A stretch of DNA of 64,000 bases, taken from positions 1 to 64,000 of the forward strand of contig CAIVXG010000082.1 of assembly GCA_903909815.1 (NCBI GenBank), written 5' to 3'. Shown piece by piece: positions 52,692 through 62,222 of this stretch. Source of the stretch: an uncultured beta proteobacterium. Its GTDB lineage: Bacteria; Pseudomonadota; Gammaproteobacteria; Burkholderiales; Burkholderiaceae_C. The translations under genes and the position numbers were made by a program. Below the pieces are notes generated by a model, which worked only from the letters and a program-made list of their open reading frames with translations, did not search any database and had not been told where the DNA came from. Positions within the stretch are counted from its first letter, which is position 1, and the number at the start of each line of letters is the position of its first letter.

Positions 52692-53000
52692 ATGAGTGAT
52701 CCTGTGATCGCAAAGATCCAGAGCCACCCGAAATACCTGGAGTTGCAGCGCACGCGCAACCGTTTCGGTGTGATTTTGACGGTGCTGATGCTGGTCGTTT
52801 ACTACGGCTACATCGCACTGATCGCCTTCGACAAACCATTTCTTGCGCAACCCATCGGTGCGGGCGTGACCACGCTGGGCATTCCCATCGGCATGGGCGT
52901 GATCGTGTTCACGATCGTGATCACCGGCATCTACGTGCGCCGGGCCAACAGCCGCTACGACGACCTGACCCGCGACATCCTGAAGGACGTGAACAAATGA
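52692..53000 (+). CDS. DUF485 membrane protein (acetate symporter partner)
   Basis: The 102-residue protein starts [20 protein letters not shown] and has two spans ([20 protein letters not shown] and [20 protein letters not shown]). It ends with a polar tail [23 protein letters not shown]485 (YjcH) proteins are nearly always encoded before ActP. A strong ribosome binding site precedes the ATG. The stop overlaps the actP start as ATGA. Confidence 0.94.
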   Translation: MSDPVIAKIQSHPKYLELQRTRNRFGVILTVLMLVVYYGYIALIAFDKPFLAQPIGAGVTTLGIPIGMGVIVFTIVITGIYVRRANSRYDDLTRDILKDVNK

Positions 53001-54727
53001 ACCACATTCAACGTACCACCCTCGCCATGCTGCTGGCCCTGCTGGCCACTGGCGGCGCCTACGCTGCCGGCGCCGACCTGGGCCAGGCTGCCAAGCAGGC
53101 AACCAACTGGACCGCCATCTCGATGTTCGGCGGCTTTGTCGTGCTCACGCTGTGGATCACGAAATGGGCTGCGGCCAAGACCAAGAGCGCGGCCGATTTC
53201 TATACGGCTGGCGGCGGCATCACGGGCTTCCAGAACGGCCTGGCGATCGCCGGCGACTACATGTCAGCGGCGTCCTTTTTGGGGATTTCCGCTGCCGTCA
53301 TGGCCACCGGCTACGACGGCCTGATCTACTCAATCGGCTTTCTCGTGGGCTGGCCCGTCATCACCTTCCTCATGGCAGAGCGCCTGCGCAACCTGGGCAA
53401 GTTCACCTTTGCCGACGTCGCCGGCTACCGCTTTTCGCAAACGCCCATTCGCGCCTTCGCTGCCTCCGGCACGCTGGTGGTGGTGGCGTTCTACCTGATC
53501 GCCCAGATGGTGGGCGCAGGTCAGCTGATCAAGCTGCTGTTCGGCCTGGAATACTGGATGGCGGTTGTGATCGTGGGCGCGCTCATGATGGTGTACGTGC
53601 TTTTTGGCGGCATGACCGCCACCACCTGGGTGCAGATCATCAAGGCCTGCATGCTGCTCGCGGGCGTGACCTTCATGGCCTTCATGGTGCTGGCGCAATT
53701 CCACTTCAGCCCGGAAGCGCTGTTTGCCGCAGGTGTGAAAGTGCGCACGGATATCGCCAGCAATTCGGGCAAGACAGCGCAGGAGGCCGCCACGCTCGGT
53801 TTGTCCATCATGGGGCCAGGAGGTTTTGTGAAGGACCCGATCTCGGCGATCTCGTTCGGGATGGCGCTGATGTTCGGCACGGCCGGCCTGCCGCACATCC
53901 TGATGCGCTTTTTCACCGTTCCCAACGCCAAGGAAGCGCGCAAGTCGGTGTTCTGGGCGACCACCTGGATCGGCTACTTTTACGTGCTGATCTTCATCAT
54001 CGGCTTTGGCGCCATCACCCTGGTGCTGACCAATCCCGAGATGTCGGACGTGGCCAAGGGCATCATCAAGGGCGGTGCGGGAACGGCCAACATGGCTGCG
54101 GTGCTGGTCGCAAAGACCGTGGGCGGCGACGTCTTCTACGGCTTCATCTCGGCCGTGGCCTTCGCCACGATTCTGGCTGTGGTTGCGGGCCTGACCCTCT
54201 CTGGCGCCTCGGCCGTGTCGCACGACTTGTACGCCACGGTGTTCAAGAAGGGCAATGCCGACAGCGCCTCCGAGTTGAAGGTCTCGCGCTACACCACCGT
54301 GGCTCTGGGCATCGTAGCCGTGGCGCTGGGCATTGTGTTCGAAAAGCAGAACATCGCCTTCATGGTGTCGCTGGCGTTCGCGATCGCGGCCTCGGCCAAC
54401 TTCCCGGTGCTGTTCATGTCGGTACTGTGGAAAGACTGCACCACCAAGGGCGCTGTCATTGGCGGCTTCCTGGGGCTGATCTCTTCCGTGGGCCTGACCA
54501 TCGTCTCGCCCTCGGTCTGGGAAGCCACGCTCGGCTACCCCAAGGGATCGGCATGGTTCCCTTACACCTCGCCTGCGCTGTTCTCGATGACCATCGGCTT
54601 CGTCGGCATCTGGTTGTTCTCGGTGCTGGACCGCAGTCCGGCTGCTGCCAAGGAACGTGAAGCCTTTGCCGCGCAAAAGGTGCGCTCGGAAACTGGCTAT
54701 GGCGCCACCGGCGCATCCGGCCACTGA
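52997..54727 (+). CDS. actP: Cation/acetate symporter
   Basis: The 576-residue protein belongs to the sodium:solute symporter family: [40 protein letters not shown] and a 13-span pattern. The DUF485 gene directly before it supports acetate uptake. It begins with a signal-like N-terminus ([20 protein letters not shown]). A strong terminator follows at 54757. Confidence 0.94.
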   Translation: MNHIQRTTLAMLLALLATGGAYAAGADLGQAAKQATNWTAISMFGGFVVLTLWITKWAAAKTKSAADFYTAGGGITGFQNGLAIAGDYMSAASFLGISAAVMATGYDGLIYSIGFLVGWPVITFLMAERLRNLGKFTFADVAGYRFSQTPIRAFAASGTLVVVAFYLIAQMVGAGQLIKLLFGLEYWMAVVIVGALMMVYVLFGGMTATTWVQIIKACMLLAGVTFMAFMVLAQFHFSPEALFAAGVKVRTDIASNSGKTAQEAATLGLSIMGPGGFVKDPISAISFGMALMFGTAGLPHILMRFFTVPNAKEARKSVFWATTWIGYFYVLIFIIGFGAITLVLTNPEMSDVAKGIIKGGAGTANMAAVLVAKTVGGDVFYGFISAVAFATILAVVAGLTLSGASAVSHDLYATVFKKGNADSASELKVSRYTTVALGIVAVALGIVFEKQNIAFMVSLAFAIAASANFPVLFMSVLWKDCTTKGAVIGGFLGLISSVGLTIVSPSVWEATLGYPKGSAWFPYTSPALFSMTIGFVGIWLFSVLDRSPAAAKEREAFAAQKVRSETGYGATGASGH

Positions 54728-54756
54728 GCATCCCATCGGGCGCTTGCGCCTGTGTG

Positions 54757-54784
54757 AAAACCGGGCTTTGGCCTGGTTTTTTTT
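54757..54784 (+). terminator. Intrinsic terminator after actP
   Basis: AAAACCGGGC and GCCTGGTTTT pair, with one G-U step, around TTTG, and the stem runs into TTTTTTTT. It lies 30 nt behind the actP stop. Confidence 0.88.
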
Positions 54785-54988
54785 CGGCTGTTGCCGGTGG
54801 CAATCGTGGCGTCGTTGCCTTGACTGCAGCACCCGATACCGGGTCCGCCGCCAAGGTCTCCCAGCGCCAAAGCGCGCCTGTCATGTAAGCAAGGTCATAC
54901 TCAGCACGACCCATGCGGGAGGTCGACGTCAAAGATCATGCGCTCCTGCGGATCTGGTCGGACATACTCCATACAGGAAGACGCGAAA

Positions 54989-56365
54989 ATGGCTGAATTC
55001 AAGTATCAATTTTTTGTCGTCGGCGGCGGCTCCGGCGGTGTGCGTGCCGCCCGCATCGCGGCCGGTCACGGGGCCCGCGTAGCGATTGCAGAGGGCTATC
55101 GCTATGGCGGCACCTGCGTGATTCGCGGCTGCGTGCCGAAGAAGCTGTTGGTTTACGCCGCGCACTTTTCCGAAGACTTTGCCGATGCTCAAGGCTTTGG
55201 CTGGAGCGTGCCGCCGGCAAGCTTTTCCTGGCCGCACTTGATCGCCGCCAAGAACCAGGAGATTGCGCGGCTGAGCGAACTCTACGAAAGCAATCTGCGC
55301 CGCTCCGGCGTCGAGGTGCTGCACGGCGCTGCGCGCATCGTGGACGCGCATACGGTCGAGGTGAACGGCCAGCGCTTCAGCGCCGAGCACATCCTGATCG
55401 CCACCGGCGGCAGGCCCTTTTTACCTTCGATTCCTGGCATCGAGCACGCGCTCACGTCGAATGAAATGTTCGACCTGCCACAGTTGCCCCAGCGTGTGCT
55501 GATCGTTGGCGGCGGCTACATCGCAGTCGAGTTTGCCGGCATCCTGAAGGGCCTGGGTGCACAGCTCACGCTGTGCTATCGCGGCGAGAAATTGCTGCGC
55601 GGCTTCGACGACGATGTGCGCCAGCATCTGCACGAGGAAATGACGAAGAAGGACATTCGCATCCTGCTCCAGAGCGATATCGTGCGCATCGACCGCCTGG
55701 GCTCGGGTGAACTGCAGGTCGAAATCTCCGGCAAGGCTCCGGGGTCGAAGTTGTTCGACACGGTGCTGTATGCCACCGGCCGCACCCCCAACACCGAGGG
55801 CCTGGGGTTGACGCACGCCGGCGTCGCAGTGGACACCGCGGGCGGGGTACAGGTCGACGCGTATGGTCGCACCAATGTTCCCAGCATTCACGCCGTAGGC
55901 GATGTCACGAACCGCATTGCGCTCACGCCGGTGGCGATCCGCGAGGGCGCAGCCGTGGCCGACACGCTGTTCGGACCCGGCCCGACCGTGGCCGATCTGA
56001 GCGTGGTTCCGTCCGCGGTCTTCAGCCAGCCGCCGATTGGCACGGTGGGTTTTAGCGAAGCCGAGGCGCTGAAGCGTTATGAAGCTATCGACATCTATCG
56101 CGCCAACTTTCGCTCGCTACGCCAGGCCCTGTCGGGGCGCGACGAGCGCACCCTCATCAAACTGATCGTGGACCACGCCAGCCAGCGCGTCTTGGGCGCA
56201 CACATGGTGGGCGCGGATGCACCCGAGATCATTCAGGGTCTGGCCATCGCCATCCGCATGGGCGCCACCAAGGCGGATTTCGACGCCACCGTAGCCCTTC
56301 ACCCCACCAGCGCGGAAGAATTTGTGACCCTGCGCGAAAAGACCACGCGCACAAGACATGACTGA
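54989..56365 (+). CDS. gor: Glutathione-disulfide reductase
   Basis: The 458-residue flavoprotein has the FAD motif VVGGGSGGVRAARIAA and the redox pair Cys43-Cys48 in GGTCVIRGCVPKK. The NADPH motif VGGGYIAVEFAGIL is followed by basic residues (YRGEKLLRGFD), and the C-terminal LHPTSAEEFVT carries the catalytic histidine. It regenerates reduced glutathione. An AGGAAG ribosome binding site precedes ATG 54989. Its end overlaps egtD by 8 nt, tying glutathione and ergothioneine genes together. Confidence 0.95.
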   Translation: MAEFKYQFFVVGGGSGGVRAARIAAGHGARVAIAEGYRYGGTCVIRGCVPKKLLVYAAHFSEDFADAQGFGWSVPPASFSWPHLIAAKNQEIARLSELYESNLRRSGVEVLHGAARIVDAHTVEVNGQRFSAEHILIATGGRPFLPSIPGIEHALTSNEMFDLPQLPQRVLIVGGGYIAVEFAGILKGLGAQLTLCYRGEKLLRGFDDDVRQHLHEEMTKKDIRILLQSDIVRIDRLGSGELQVEISGKAPGSKLFDTVLYATGRTPNTEGLGLTHAGVAVDTAGGVQVDAYGRTNVPSIHAVGDVTNRIALTPVAIREGAAVADTLFGPGPTVADLSVVPSAVFSQPPIGTVGFSEAEALKRYEAIDIYRANFRSLRQALSGRDERTLIKLIVDHASQRVLGAHMVGADAPEIIQGLAIAIRMGATKADFDATVALHPTSAEEFVTLREKTTRTRHD

Positions 56366-57284
56366 ATCCCCTTTGAGCCCCGTGCAGGAAATTGTGCAAG
56401 GCCTGCTCCAGGCTACGGCCCGCATTGCACCCAAGTATTTCTACGACGCCGCGGGTTCTGCGCTGTTCGAGGACATCACGCGTCTGCCCGAGTACTACCC
56501 GACGCGCACCGAACGCCAGATCATGGCGGCGCACGGCGCCGACATCGCGCGACGCCTGGGGCCCGGCGCGAGCGTGATTGAGCTGGGTGCGGGCAGTTGC
56601 GAGAAGGCGCGTGAACTTTGCCAGTTGATTGCACCTTCGCACTTTGTTGCGGTCGATATTTCCTCCGAGTTCCTGCACGATGCCGTGGCGCAGCTGCGCG
56701 TGGCGCTCCCGGGTGTGGAGGTGCGCGCCCTCGCCGCCGATCTCACAACCGACTTCACGCTGCCGCAGGACCTGCCGCGACAGCGTCGGCTGGTGTTCTA
56801 CCCGGGCTCCTCCATAGGCAACTTCGACCCGGCGCAGGCGCTGCAACTGCTCGCGCGCATGCGTGGCCTGATCGAAGATGACGGTGCGCTGCTGATTGGT
56901 GTCGATCTGACAAAGGAAGTGGCCGTGCTCGAAGCCGCTTACGACGACGCAGCCGGCGTGACGGCGGCGTTCAATTTGAACGTTCTGCGCCACATCAATC
57001 GCCTCATCGACAGCGATTTCGACCTGAGCCAGTGGCGCCATTGCGCCTTCTTCAATGCCACCGACTCGCGCATCGAAATGCATCTGCAAGCCTGCGTCGA
57101 AACGGTCGTGCGCTGGCCTGGTGGTGAACGTGGCTTTGCCAAAGGCGAACGCATTCACACCGAAAACAGCTACAAATACCGGATGGAAGATTTCGTCCAA
57201 CTATTGAACCAGGCCGGTTTTGCACAAACCGAGGTCTGGAGCGACGATCGCTCGTGGTTCGCGCTGTTTCTGGCACGACCCTGA
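56358..57284 (+). CDS. egtD: L-histidine N-alpha-methyltransferase EgtD
   Basis: The 308-residue protein has the EgtD blocks PKYFYDAAGSALFEDITRLP, EYYPTRTERQIMAAHGADIA, VIELGAGSCEKA and FYPGSSIGNFDP. The C-terminal part is AFFNATDSRIEMHLQACVET and IHTENSYKYRMEDFVQLLNQ. It trimethylates histidine to hercynine with SAM. It is followed after 19 nt by egtB. Confidence 0.96.
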   Translation: MTESPLSPVQEIVQGLLQATARIAPKYFYDAAGSALFEDITRLPEYYPTRTERQIMAAHGADIARRLGPGASVIELGAGSCEKARELCQLIAPSHFVAVDISSEFLHDAVAQLRVALPGVEVRALAADLTTDFTLPQDLPRQRRLVFYPGSSIGNFDPAQALQLLARMRGLIEDDGALLIGVDLTKEVAVLEAAYDDAAGVTAAFNLNVLRHINRLIDSDFDLSQWRHCAFFNATDSRIEMHLQACVETVVRWPGGERGFAKGERIHTENSYKYRMEDFVQLLNQAGFAQTEVWSDDRSWFALFLARP

Positions 57285-57303
57285 ACACACCCGGAGCACC
57301 CTC

Positions 57304-58476
57304 ATGAGCCCATCCGAACTCAGCCAGCGCTTCCGATCCGTGCGTGCCTACACGACAACGCTGGCCGCCCCCCTGTCGACCGAGGATTGCTGCGTGCAGT
57401 CCATGCCGGATGCGAGTCCGACCAAGTGGCATCTGGCGCACACAACGTGGTTCTTCGAGACCTTCGTGCTGGAGCGCTGGGAGCACGGTTTCTTGCCCTT
57501 CGATCCCGCGTTTCGCGTGCTCTTCAACTCCTACTACAACGCCGTCGGCGAGAAGCACCCGCGGGCACAAAGAGGCTTGCTCACGCGCCCCGGACTGGAC
57601 CAGGTTCGGGCCTACCGCGCCGACGTCGATGCGCGCATGCAAGCCCTGTTTGAGTCCTCATCGGAACCGGAACTGCTGGCGCTGGTGGAGCTGGGTTTGC
57701 AGCACGAGCAACAACACCAGGAGCTGCTGCTCACCGACCTCCTGCATCTGTTTTCGCGCAACCCGCTGCTGCCCGCGTACCAGGCGCAAACGCCAGTGGC
57801 GCGACCCGCGCCGAGCTTGCGCTGGCACCGATTCGCCGGCGACCTGACCGAGATCGGCCACAGTGGCGAAGGCTTTGGCTTCGACAACGAACTGCCCCGG
57901 CACAGCGTCTATCTGCAACCCTTCGAAATCGCGTCACGGCTTGTTACCAACGGCGAATATGCGTCCTTCATCGCCGCCGGCGGCTACGCGGATCCGGTGC
58001 ATTGGCTGGCCGAGGGCTGGGACTGGTGCATGGCACAGGGGCGCGCGCAGCCGCTGTATTGGCGCGGAGAAGGGCTCGCCTGGCAGGAGTTCACGCTCGG
58101 CGGCCTGTTGGCGCTGAACCCGGACGCACCCCTGACCCATGTGTCCTACTACGAGGCCGACGCCTTTGCGCGCTGGGCCAAGGCGCGACTGCCCACCGAA
58201 TCAGAATGGGAGCGCGCAGCAACCGCGGGCGCGCTGGACCAGTTGTTCAGCGACGCCTGGCAGTGGACCGCGTCGAGCTACGCCGCGTATCCGGGCTTTC
58301 GCGTCGGACCGGGTGCTGTGGGCGAGTACAACGGCAAGTTCATGGTAAACCAGTACGTGCTGCGCGGCGGCTCCAGCGCTACGTCGCCAGGCCACTCGCG
58401 CGCCAGCTATCGAAACTTCTTTCCCGCCGGCGCCTGCTGGCAGTTATCGGGCATCCGGCTGGCGCGGGACGCTTAA
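57304..58476 (+). CDS. egtB: Ergothioneine biosynthesis sulfoxide synthase EgtB
   Basis: The 390-residue protein has an N-terminal DinB-like domain with the iron ligand histidines His46 (HLAHTTWFF), His134 and His138 (HEQQHQE). A C-terminal FGE-sulfatase-type domain (WQWTASSYAAYPGFR, VNQYVLRGGSSATSPGHSRA) follows. It joins hercynine to a sulfur donor with oxygen. EgtA and EgtC genes are absent here, so cysteine or an external gamma-glutamylcysteine may be the donor; EgtE is also not seen. A GGAG ribosome binding site precedes ATG 57304. Confidence 0.94.
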   Translation: MSPSELSQRFRSVRAYTTTLAAPLSTEDCCVQSMPDASPTKWHLAHTTWFFETFVLERWEHGFLPFDPAFRVLFNSYYNAVGEKHPRAQRGLLTRPGLDQVRAYRADVDARMQALFESSSEPELLALVELGLQHEQQHQELLLTDLLHLFSRNPLLPAYQAQTPVARPAPSLRWHRFAGDLTEIGHSGEGFGFDNELPRHSVYLQPFEIASRLVTNGEYASFIAAGGYADPVHWLAEGWDWCMAQGRAQPLYWRGEGLAWQEFTLGGLLALNPDAPLTHVSYYEADAFARWAKARLPTESEWERAATAGALDQLFSDAWQWTASSYAAYPGFRVGPGAVGEYNGKFMVNQYVLRGGSSATSPGHSRASYRNFFPAGACWQLSGIRLARDA

Positions 58477-58769
58477 GAACCGGCTTCGTCAATGACCCGC
58501 ACGCCCTTCCAAAACGCTACGAAACCTGCGATGTTGGTGGCAGCCGGCTTCGTACTAGGGTAGTACCAGGCGGCGTCCTTGTTGGTCTTGCCTTCGACCA
58601 CCACGTCATAGTAGTTGGCTGTGCCCTTCCAGGGGCAAACGCTGTGCGTCGCGCTTGCCCGGAAGTAGCGCATGTCCAGCGCCTGCGGCGGAAAGTACTT
58701 GTTCCCCTCCACCGTCTCGTAACGCTCGGTTTGAGCGATGACGGTGTTGTTCCAGATGGCCTTGATCAT
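58473..58769 (-). CDS. DUF427 domain protein
   Basis: The 98-residue protein MIKAIWNNTVIAQTERYETV with GNKYFPPQALDMRYFRASAT, SVCPWKGTANYYDVVVEGK and AWYYPSTKPAATNIAGFVAF matches DUF427, a small tent-like beta fold of unknown function. It is convergent to egtB with a 4-nt overlap and lies in the same strand run as msrA. Confidence 0.92.
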   Translation of the reverse strand: MIKAIWNNTVIAQTERYETVEGNKYFPPQALDMRYFRASATHSVCPWKGTANYYDVVVEGKTNKDAAWYYPSTKPAATNIAGFVAFWKGVRVIDEAGS

Positions 58770-58832
58770 GACGATGTCCTCTCAAAATGGGTATGCCGCC
58801 TCAACGCAATGGTGGCCACGGGCCGACCGTTT

Positions 58833-59483
58833 TCAGTGACCTGCCTGTGCACCCCACAACTGCTGGAGGCGAGCGTCGCGCCCGCAACTTGCGCGGTAGT
58901 ACTTGTAGCGGATCGGGTTCTTCACGTGATAGTCTTGGTGATACGCTTCCGCCGGGTAGAAGGGGCCGGCCATCACGATCTCGGTGACGATGGAGTCCTT
59001 GAAGGGTTTGGACTTTTCCAGCGCCAGACGCGAGGCCTGGGCCGTCTTGAACTGCTCCGCGTCGTGCGCAAAGATGACGGTGCGGTAAGGCGATCCATGA
59101 TCGCAGAATTGCTGGTCCTTGACGGTCGGGTCGATGCTGCGCCAGAAGTACTCGACCAGCCGCTGGTAACTCACTTTGGAAGGATCGTAAACCACCTGCA
59201 CCGCCTCTGCATGGCCCGTGGTATGGGATGACACTTGTTCATAGCTCGGGTTGACCGTACGGCCGCCGGTGTAGCCGGCGGTGGTGGAGATCACGCCCGG
59301 CAGCTTCTCGAAATCGGACTGCACGCACCAGAAGCAGCCACCCGCGAAGGCGGCCTTGGCAGATGCTGCGCCTGTGGCGATGTTGGCGGCGCCGGTCTGG
59401 GCATTCGACAGCGCCGACAAACCGAGCAGAATGCAGGCGAATGCGCTGCGTAGAAAACCCTGAAACCCATTTATCCTGTTCAT
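58833..59483 (-). CDS. msrA: Peptide-methionine (S)-S-oxide reductase MsrA, exported
   Basis: The 216-residue precursor has a signal peptide (FLRSAFACILLGLSALSNAQ) and the MsrA active site FAGGCFWC at Cys50. The family core GYTGGRTVNPSYEQVSSHTTG and PFYPAEAYHQDYHVKN follows. It repairs methionine sulfoxide in the periplasm. The start MNRINGF at 59483 is preferred over 59567. A 39-residue frame lies 7 nt upstream. Confidence 0.94.
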   Translation of the reverse strand: MNRINGFQGFLRSAFACILLGLSALSNAQTGAANIATGAASAKAAFAGGCFWCVQSDFEKLPGVISTTAGYTGGRTVNPSYEQVSSHTTGHAEAVQVVYDPSKVSYQRLVEYFWRSIDPTVKDQQFCDHGSPYRTVIFAHDAEQFKTAQASRLALEKSKPFKDSIVTEIVMAGPFYPAEAYHQDYHVKNPIRYKYYRASCGRDARLQQLWGAQAGH

Positions 59484-59490
59484 GCTGCAC

Positions 59491-59610
59491 CTACGAATTT
59501 GAGCGCAACAGCAGTGCTGCAATGACTGACGGATCAGCAATGGTGGCGGCGTTTGTCTGGCGGACAAAGCCCACTGCGGCGAGCAGCGAAAAGAACAGGC
59601 GGCGTGTCAT
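59491..59610 (-). CDS. 39-residue signal-peptide-like ORF upstream of msrA
   Basis: The frame reads MTRRLFFSLLAAVGFVRQTN followed by AATIADPSVIAALLLRSNS and TAG. It has a ribosome binding site AAAGGGG eight bases before the ATG and ends 7 nt before the msrA start. The N-terminus looks like a secretion signal with an AxA-like site near NAA, but almost no mature protein follows. It may be a truncated exported Msr-type gene, a leader peptide or chance. Confidence 0.4.
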   Translation of the reverse strand: MTRRLFFSLLAAVGFVRQTNAATIADPSVIAALLLRSNS

Positions 59611-59792
59611 GGTGGAACCCCTTTGTGTTGACTGGTGCCTACTTGGTCGTCGCATGGGGTGAAACCTTTCACTTCTGCCGCCGTCCTGATCGTGTTTCCG
59701 AGCCCATCCGGCAACGACGAAAAATTCTTCAGCCGCACTGTAAGGTTTCAGCGGTTGGCCCGTCTAATGGGCGACAACACCTACTCGAACCC

Positions 59793-60791
59793 ATGCACGC
59801 CACACTTCCCTTCCTGACCCAGACCGACTTTCCCGTGCTGCGCCGCGGCATCGTCGACACCCTTCAGATCAACCTGGGTTACCGCTGCAACCAGAGCTGC
59901 ACCCACTGCCACGTGAACGCGGGACCGAACCGGACCGAGGAGATGTCCAGTGACACCATCGCCGCCGTGATCGCGTTTCTGGCGGCCAGCGCGGATGTGA
60001 GAACGCTGGACCTGACCGGTGGCGCACCCGAACTCAATCCGCATTTCCGCACCCTTGTCGTCGCCGCCCGCTCCCGCGGTGTGCGCGTCATCGACCGCTG
60101 CAACCTCACCATTCTGGAAGAGCCGGGACACGAAGATCTGGCCGAGTTCCTGGCGGCACACGGCGTTGAGGTCGTCGCGTCCCTGCCCTGTTACCAGGAA
60201 GACAACGTGGATCGCCAGCGCGGCAAGGGCACGTTTGACGCCAGCATCCGCGGTCTGCAGCGCCTGAACGCGCTCGGCTATGCCCGCCCCGGTTCGGGCC
60301 TTGTCCTGAACCTTGTCTACAACCCTCAGGGGCCCAGCCTGCCGCCACCCCAGCAGGCGCTGGAGCGCGACTACAAGCAGCATCTGGCCCAGCATTTCGG
60401 AGTCGCCTTCGATCAGCTGTTCACGCTGGCCAACATGCCGATTCAGCGCTTTGGCTCGATGCTGGTGTCCAAGGGTCAGTTTCACTGCTACATGGAACTT
60501 CTTCGCAGCGCGCACCAGCCGAGCAATCTGGGCCAGGTGATGTGCCGCAGCACGCTGAGCGTCGATTGGCAGGGTTATCTGTTCGATTGCGATTTCAACC
60601 AGCAATTGGGTTTGCCGTTGAGCTTGGGTCGGCGCACCCGCAGCCACATCAGCGAGATCGTTGCCGACTCGCTGGAAGACCTGCCGATTCGCGTCGCCGA
60701 TCACTGTTTCGGCTGCACCGCGGGCCAGGGTTCGAGCTGCGGCGGTGCACTGGGTTCCGCCACGGCACCTGCACCGAGTTGCAGCAATTGA
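59793..60791 (+). CDS. arsS: Radical SAM protein ArsS (arsenosugar biosynthesis type)
   Basis: The 332-residue protein has the radical SAM motif CNQSCTHCH (Cys32, Cys36, Cys39), DLTGGAPELNPHFRTLV and VIDRCNLTILEEPGHEDLAEF. The C-terminal cysteine block is HCFGCTAGQGSSCGG. It belongs to the ArsS/rSAM-SeCys group; ArsS adds a 5'-deoxyadenosyl group to dimethylarsinite in arsenosugar synthesis. Some relatives carry selenocysteine near the C-terminus; here the sites are cysteines. No ArsM is nearby. The start ATG lacks a good ribosome binding site. Confidence 0.9.
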   Translation: MHATLPFLTQTDFPVLRRGIVDTLQINLGYRCNQSCTHCHVNAGPNRTEEMSSDTIAAVIAFLAASADVRTLDLTGGAPELNPHFRTLVVAARSRGVRVIDRCNLTILEEPGHEDLAEFLAAHGVEVVASLPCYQEDNVDRQRGKGTFDASIRGLQRLNALGYARPGSGLVLNLVYNPQGPSLPPPQQALERDYKQHLAQHFGVAFDQLFTLANMPIQRFGSMLVSKGQFHCYMELLRSAHQPSNLGQVMCRSTLSVDWQGYLFDCDFNQQLGLPLSLGRRTRSHISEIVADSLEDLPIRVADHCFGCTAGQGSSCGGALGSATAPAPSCSN

Positions 60792-60824
60792 CGCTGCGCC
60801 GTCCATTTCAACGGAGACCTGTGC

Positions 60825-62222
60825 ATGGGTGAATTTCAAGGACTGTTTTTCTGGGGCTTTCTGATCGTCTTCGGTGTCGTGATGTACCTTGTCGCGCCCC
60901 GTTCCATGGACGAAGCCGGCTTCTTTCGCGGTCACGATGAGCGCGGTCGTCCGGCTTCTGAATGGGCCCTGATGATGAGCATCTTCATCAGCTGGATCTT
61001 CGCCAAATCCGTGACCAATGCCGCAAATTTGGGGGCCAGCTACGGCGTCGTCGGCGGCCTGGCCTACGCCAGTTACTGGCTGTCGATCCCGGTGGCGGGC
61101 TTCGTCATCTATCGGCTGCGAACGCGCCAGGGTGCGACCGGCATGGTGCCGTTTCTGATACAAAAATATGGGCGTGGCGCGGCCATGGCGTTTTCGGTGG
61201 CGATTCTGATTCGCTTGTTCAACGAAGTCTGGAGCAACACTGCCGTGGTCGGCGGCTACTACGGCGCCAGTGGCTCCGCTGGCTTCATTGGTGGCGCGCT
61301 GCTGTTCACGGCGGCCGTGCTGTTCTACAGCCTCAAGGGTGGCCTGCGCAGCTCCATCTTCAGCGACGTGATCCAGGCCGTGGTGTTCATCCTTTTCCTC
61401 GGTCTGGTGTTGGCCTATGTGCTGCCCTCTGACACACCCCAGGCGCTGCTAGCGCAGGGAGCGTTCGCACTCGATTCGGGAGCCGACCTGCTGTTGGTGG
61501 CTTTGCTGCAGTCACTGTCCTACCCGTTCCACGACCCGGTGCTCACGGACCGCGGCTTCATCACGCCGGAGAAGACGATGCTGCGCGCCTTCATCGTCGC
61601 CGGTGTGCTCGGCTTCGTCGCGATCTTCGCCTTCAGCCTGGTCGGCGTGCACGCCAAGCTGCACGGCATCGTGGCCAACGGCAACGTGCCGGCCGCCGTG
61701 GCGCGGGGCCTGGGCTTCGCGGGCTTCTTCGCCATGATCGTGGTGATGGTGACCTCGGCCGGCTCCACGCTGGACTCGACCTTCACCTCGCTCTCCAAAT
61801 TGGTGGCGCGCGAGCTGCCGCTGCTCGCCGGTCGCCTGCCTTCGCCCAAGGCGATGACGGTGGGATCGCTCACGATGGTGAGCTTCGCGCTGCTGGGAAA
61901 TCTACCCATGGTGGCGGGCACCGACATGCTCAAGGCCACCACCATCAGCGGCACGATGGTGATTGGCCTGGCGCCGATCTTCTTGTTCTCTGGGCGCGTG
62001 CGCTATTCGCCGGCATCGTTCCACCTGGCCTTCTGGACCGGCGTGGCGCTGGGCCTGATGGAAGCGCTGGGCGGGGTGCCGCACAGCTGGACTGTCGGAA
62101 CCGGCAAGTACGGCGCGCTGCTGGGCGTCAATTGCTACGGCCTGATGCTGTGCAGCGCCGGTTTCTTCTTGCCGCTACTGCTGCAACGCGAGCGCAGCGC
62201 CGGTGCGGCCGTGACAGCGTGA
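60825..62222 (+). CDS. Sodium:solute symporter family protein
   Basis: The 465-residue membrane protein starts MGEFQGLFFWGFLIVFGVVM and has about 12 spans. SSS-type segments such as SYPFHDPVLTDRGFITPEKT and VMVTSAGSTLDSTFTSLSKL are clear. A GGAG ribosome binding site precedes the ATG. It follows arsS by 33 nt and its stop overlaps the next gene (GTGA), so the run is one operon. The substrate is unknown; context suggests a product or precursor of the ArsS step, which is inference. Confidence 0.86.
   Translation: MGEFQGLFFWGFLIVFGVVMYLVAPRSMDEAGFFRGHDERGRPASEWALMMSIFISWIFAKSVTNAANLGASYGVVGGLAYASYWLSIPVAGFVIYRLRTRQGATGMVPFLIQKYGRGAAMAFSVAILIRLFNEVWSNTAVVGGYYGASGSAGFIGGALLFTAAVLFYSLKGGLRSSIFSDVIQAVVFILFLGLVLAYVLPSDTPQALLAQGAFALDSGADLLLVALLQSLSYPFHDPVLTDRGFITPEKTMLRAFIVAGVLGFVAIFAFSLVGVHAKLHGIVANGNVPAAVARGLGFAGFFAMIVVMVTSAGSTLDSTFTSLSKLVARELPLLAGRLPSPKAMTVGSLTMVSFALLGNLPMVAGTDMLKATTISGTMVIGLAPIFLFSGRVRYSPASFHLAFWTGVALGLMEALGGVPHSWTVGTGKYGALLGVNCYGLMLCSAGFFLPLLLQRERSAGAAVTA

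Noticed and set aside
53152-54832. Long frames in other phases over actP on both strands
   Set aside because: ActP is unambiguous; the other frames show low-complexity Arg/His/Gly-rich sequence.
60780-60830. Selenocysteine readthrough at the arsS TGA
   Set aside because: The family's cysteine block is already complete with cysteines, and the residues beyond the TGA do not resemble a conserved extension. The next gene starts 33 nt later.
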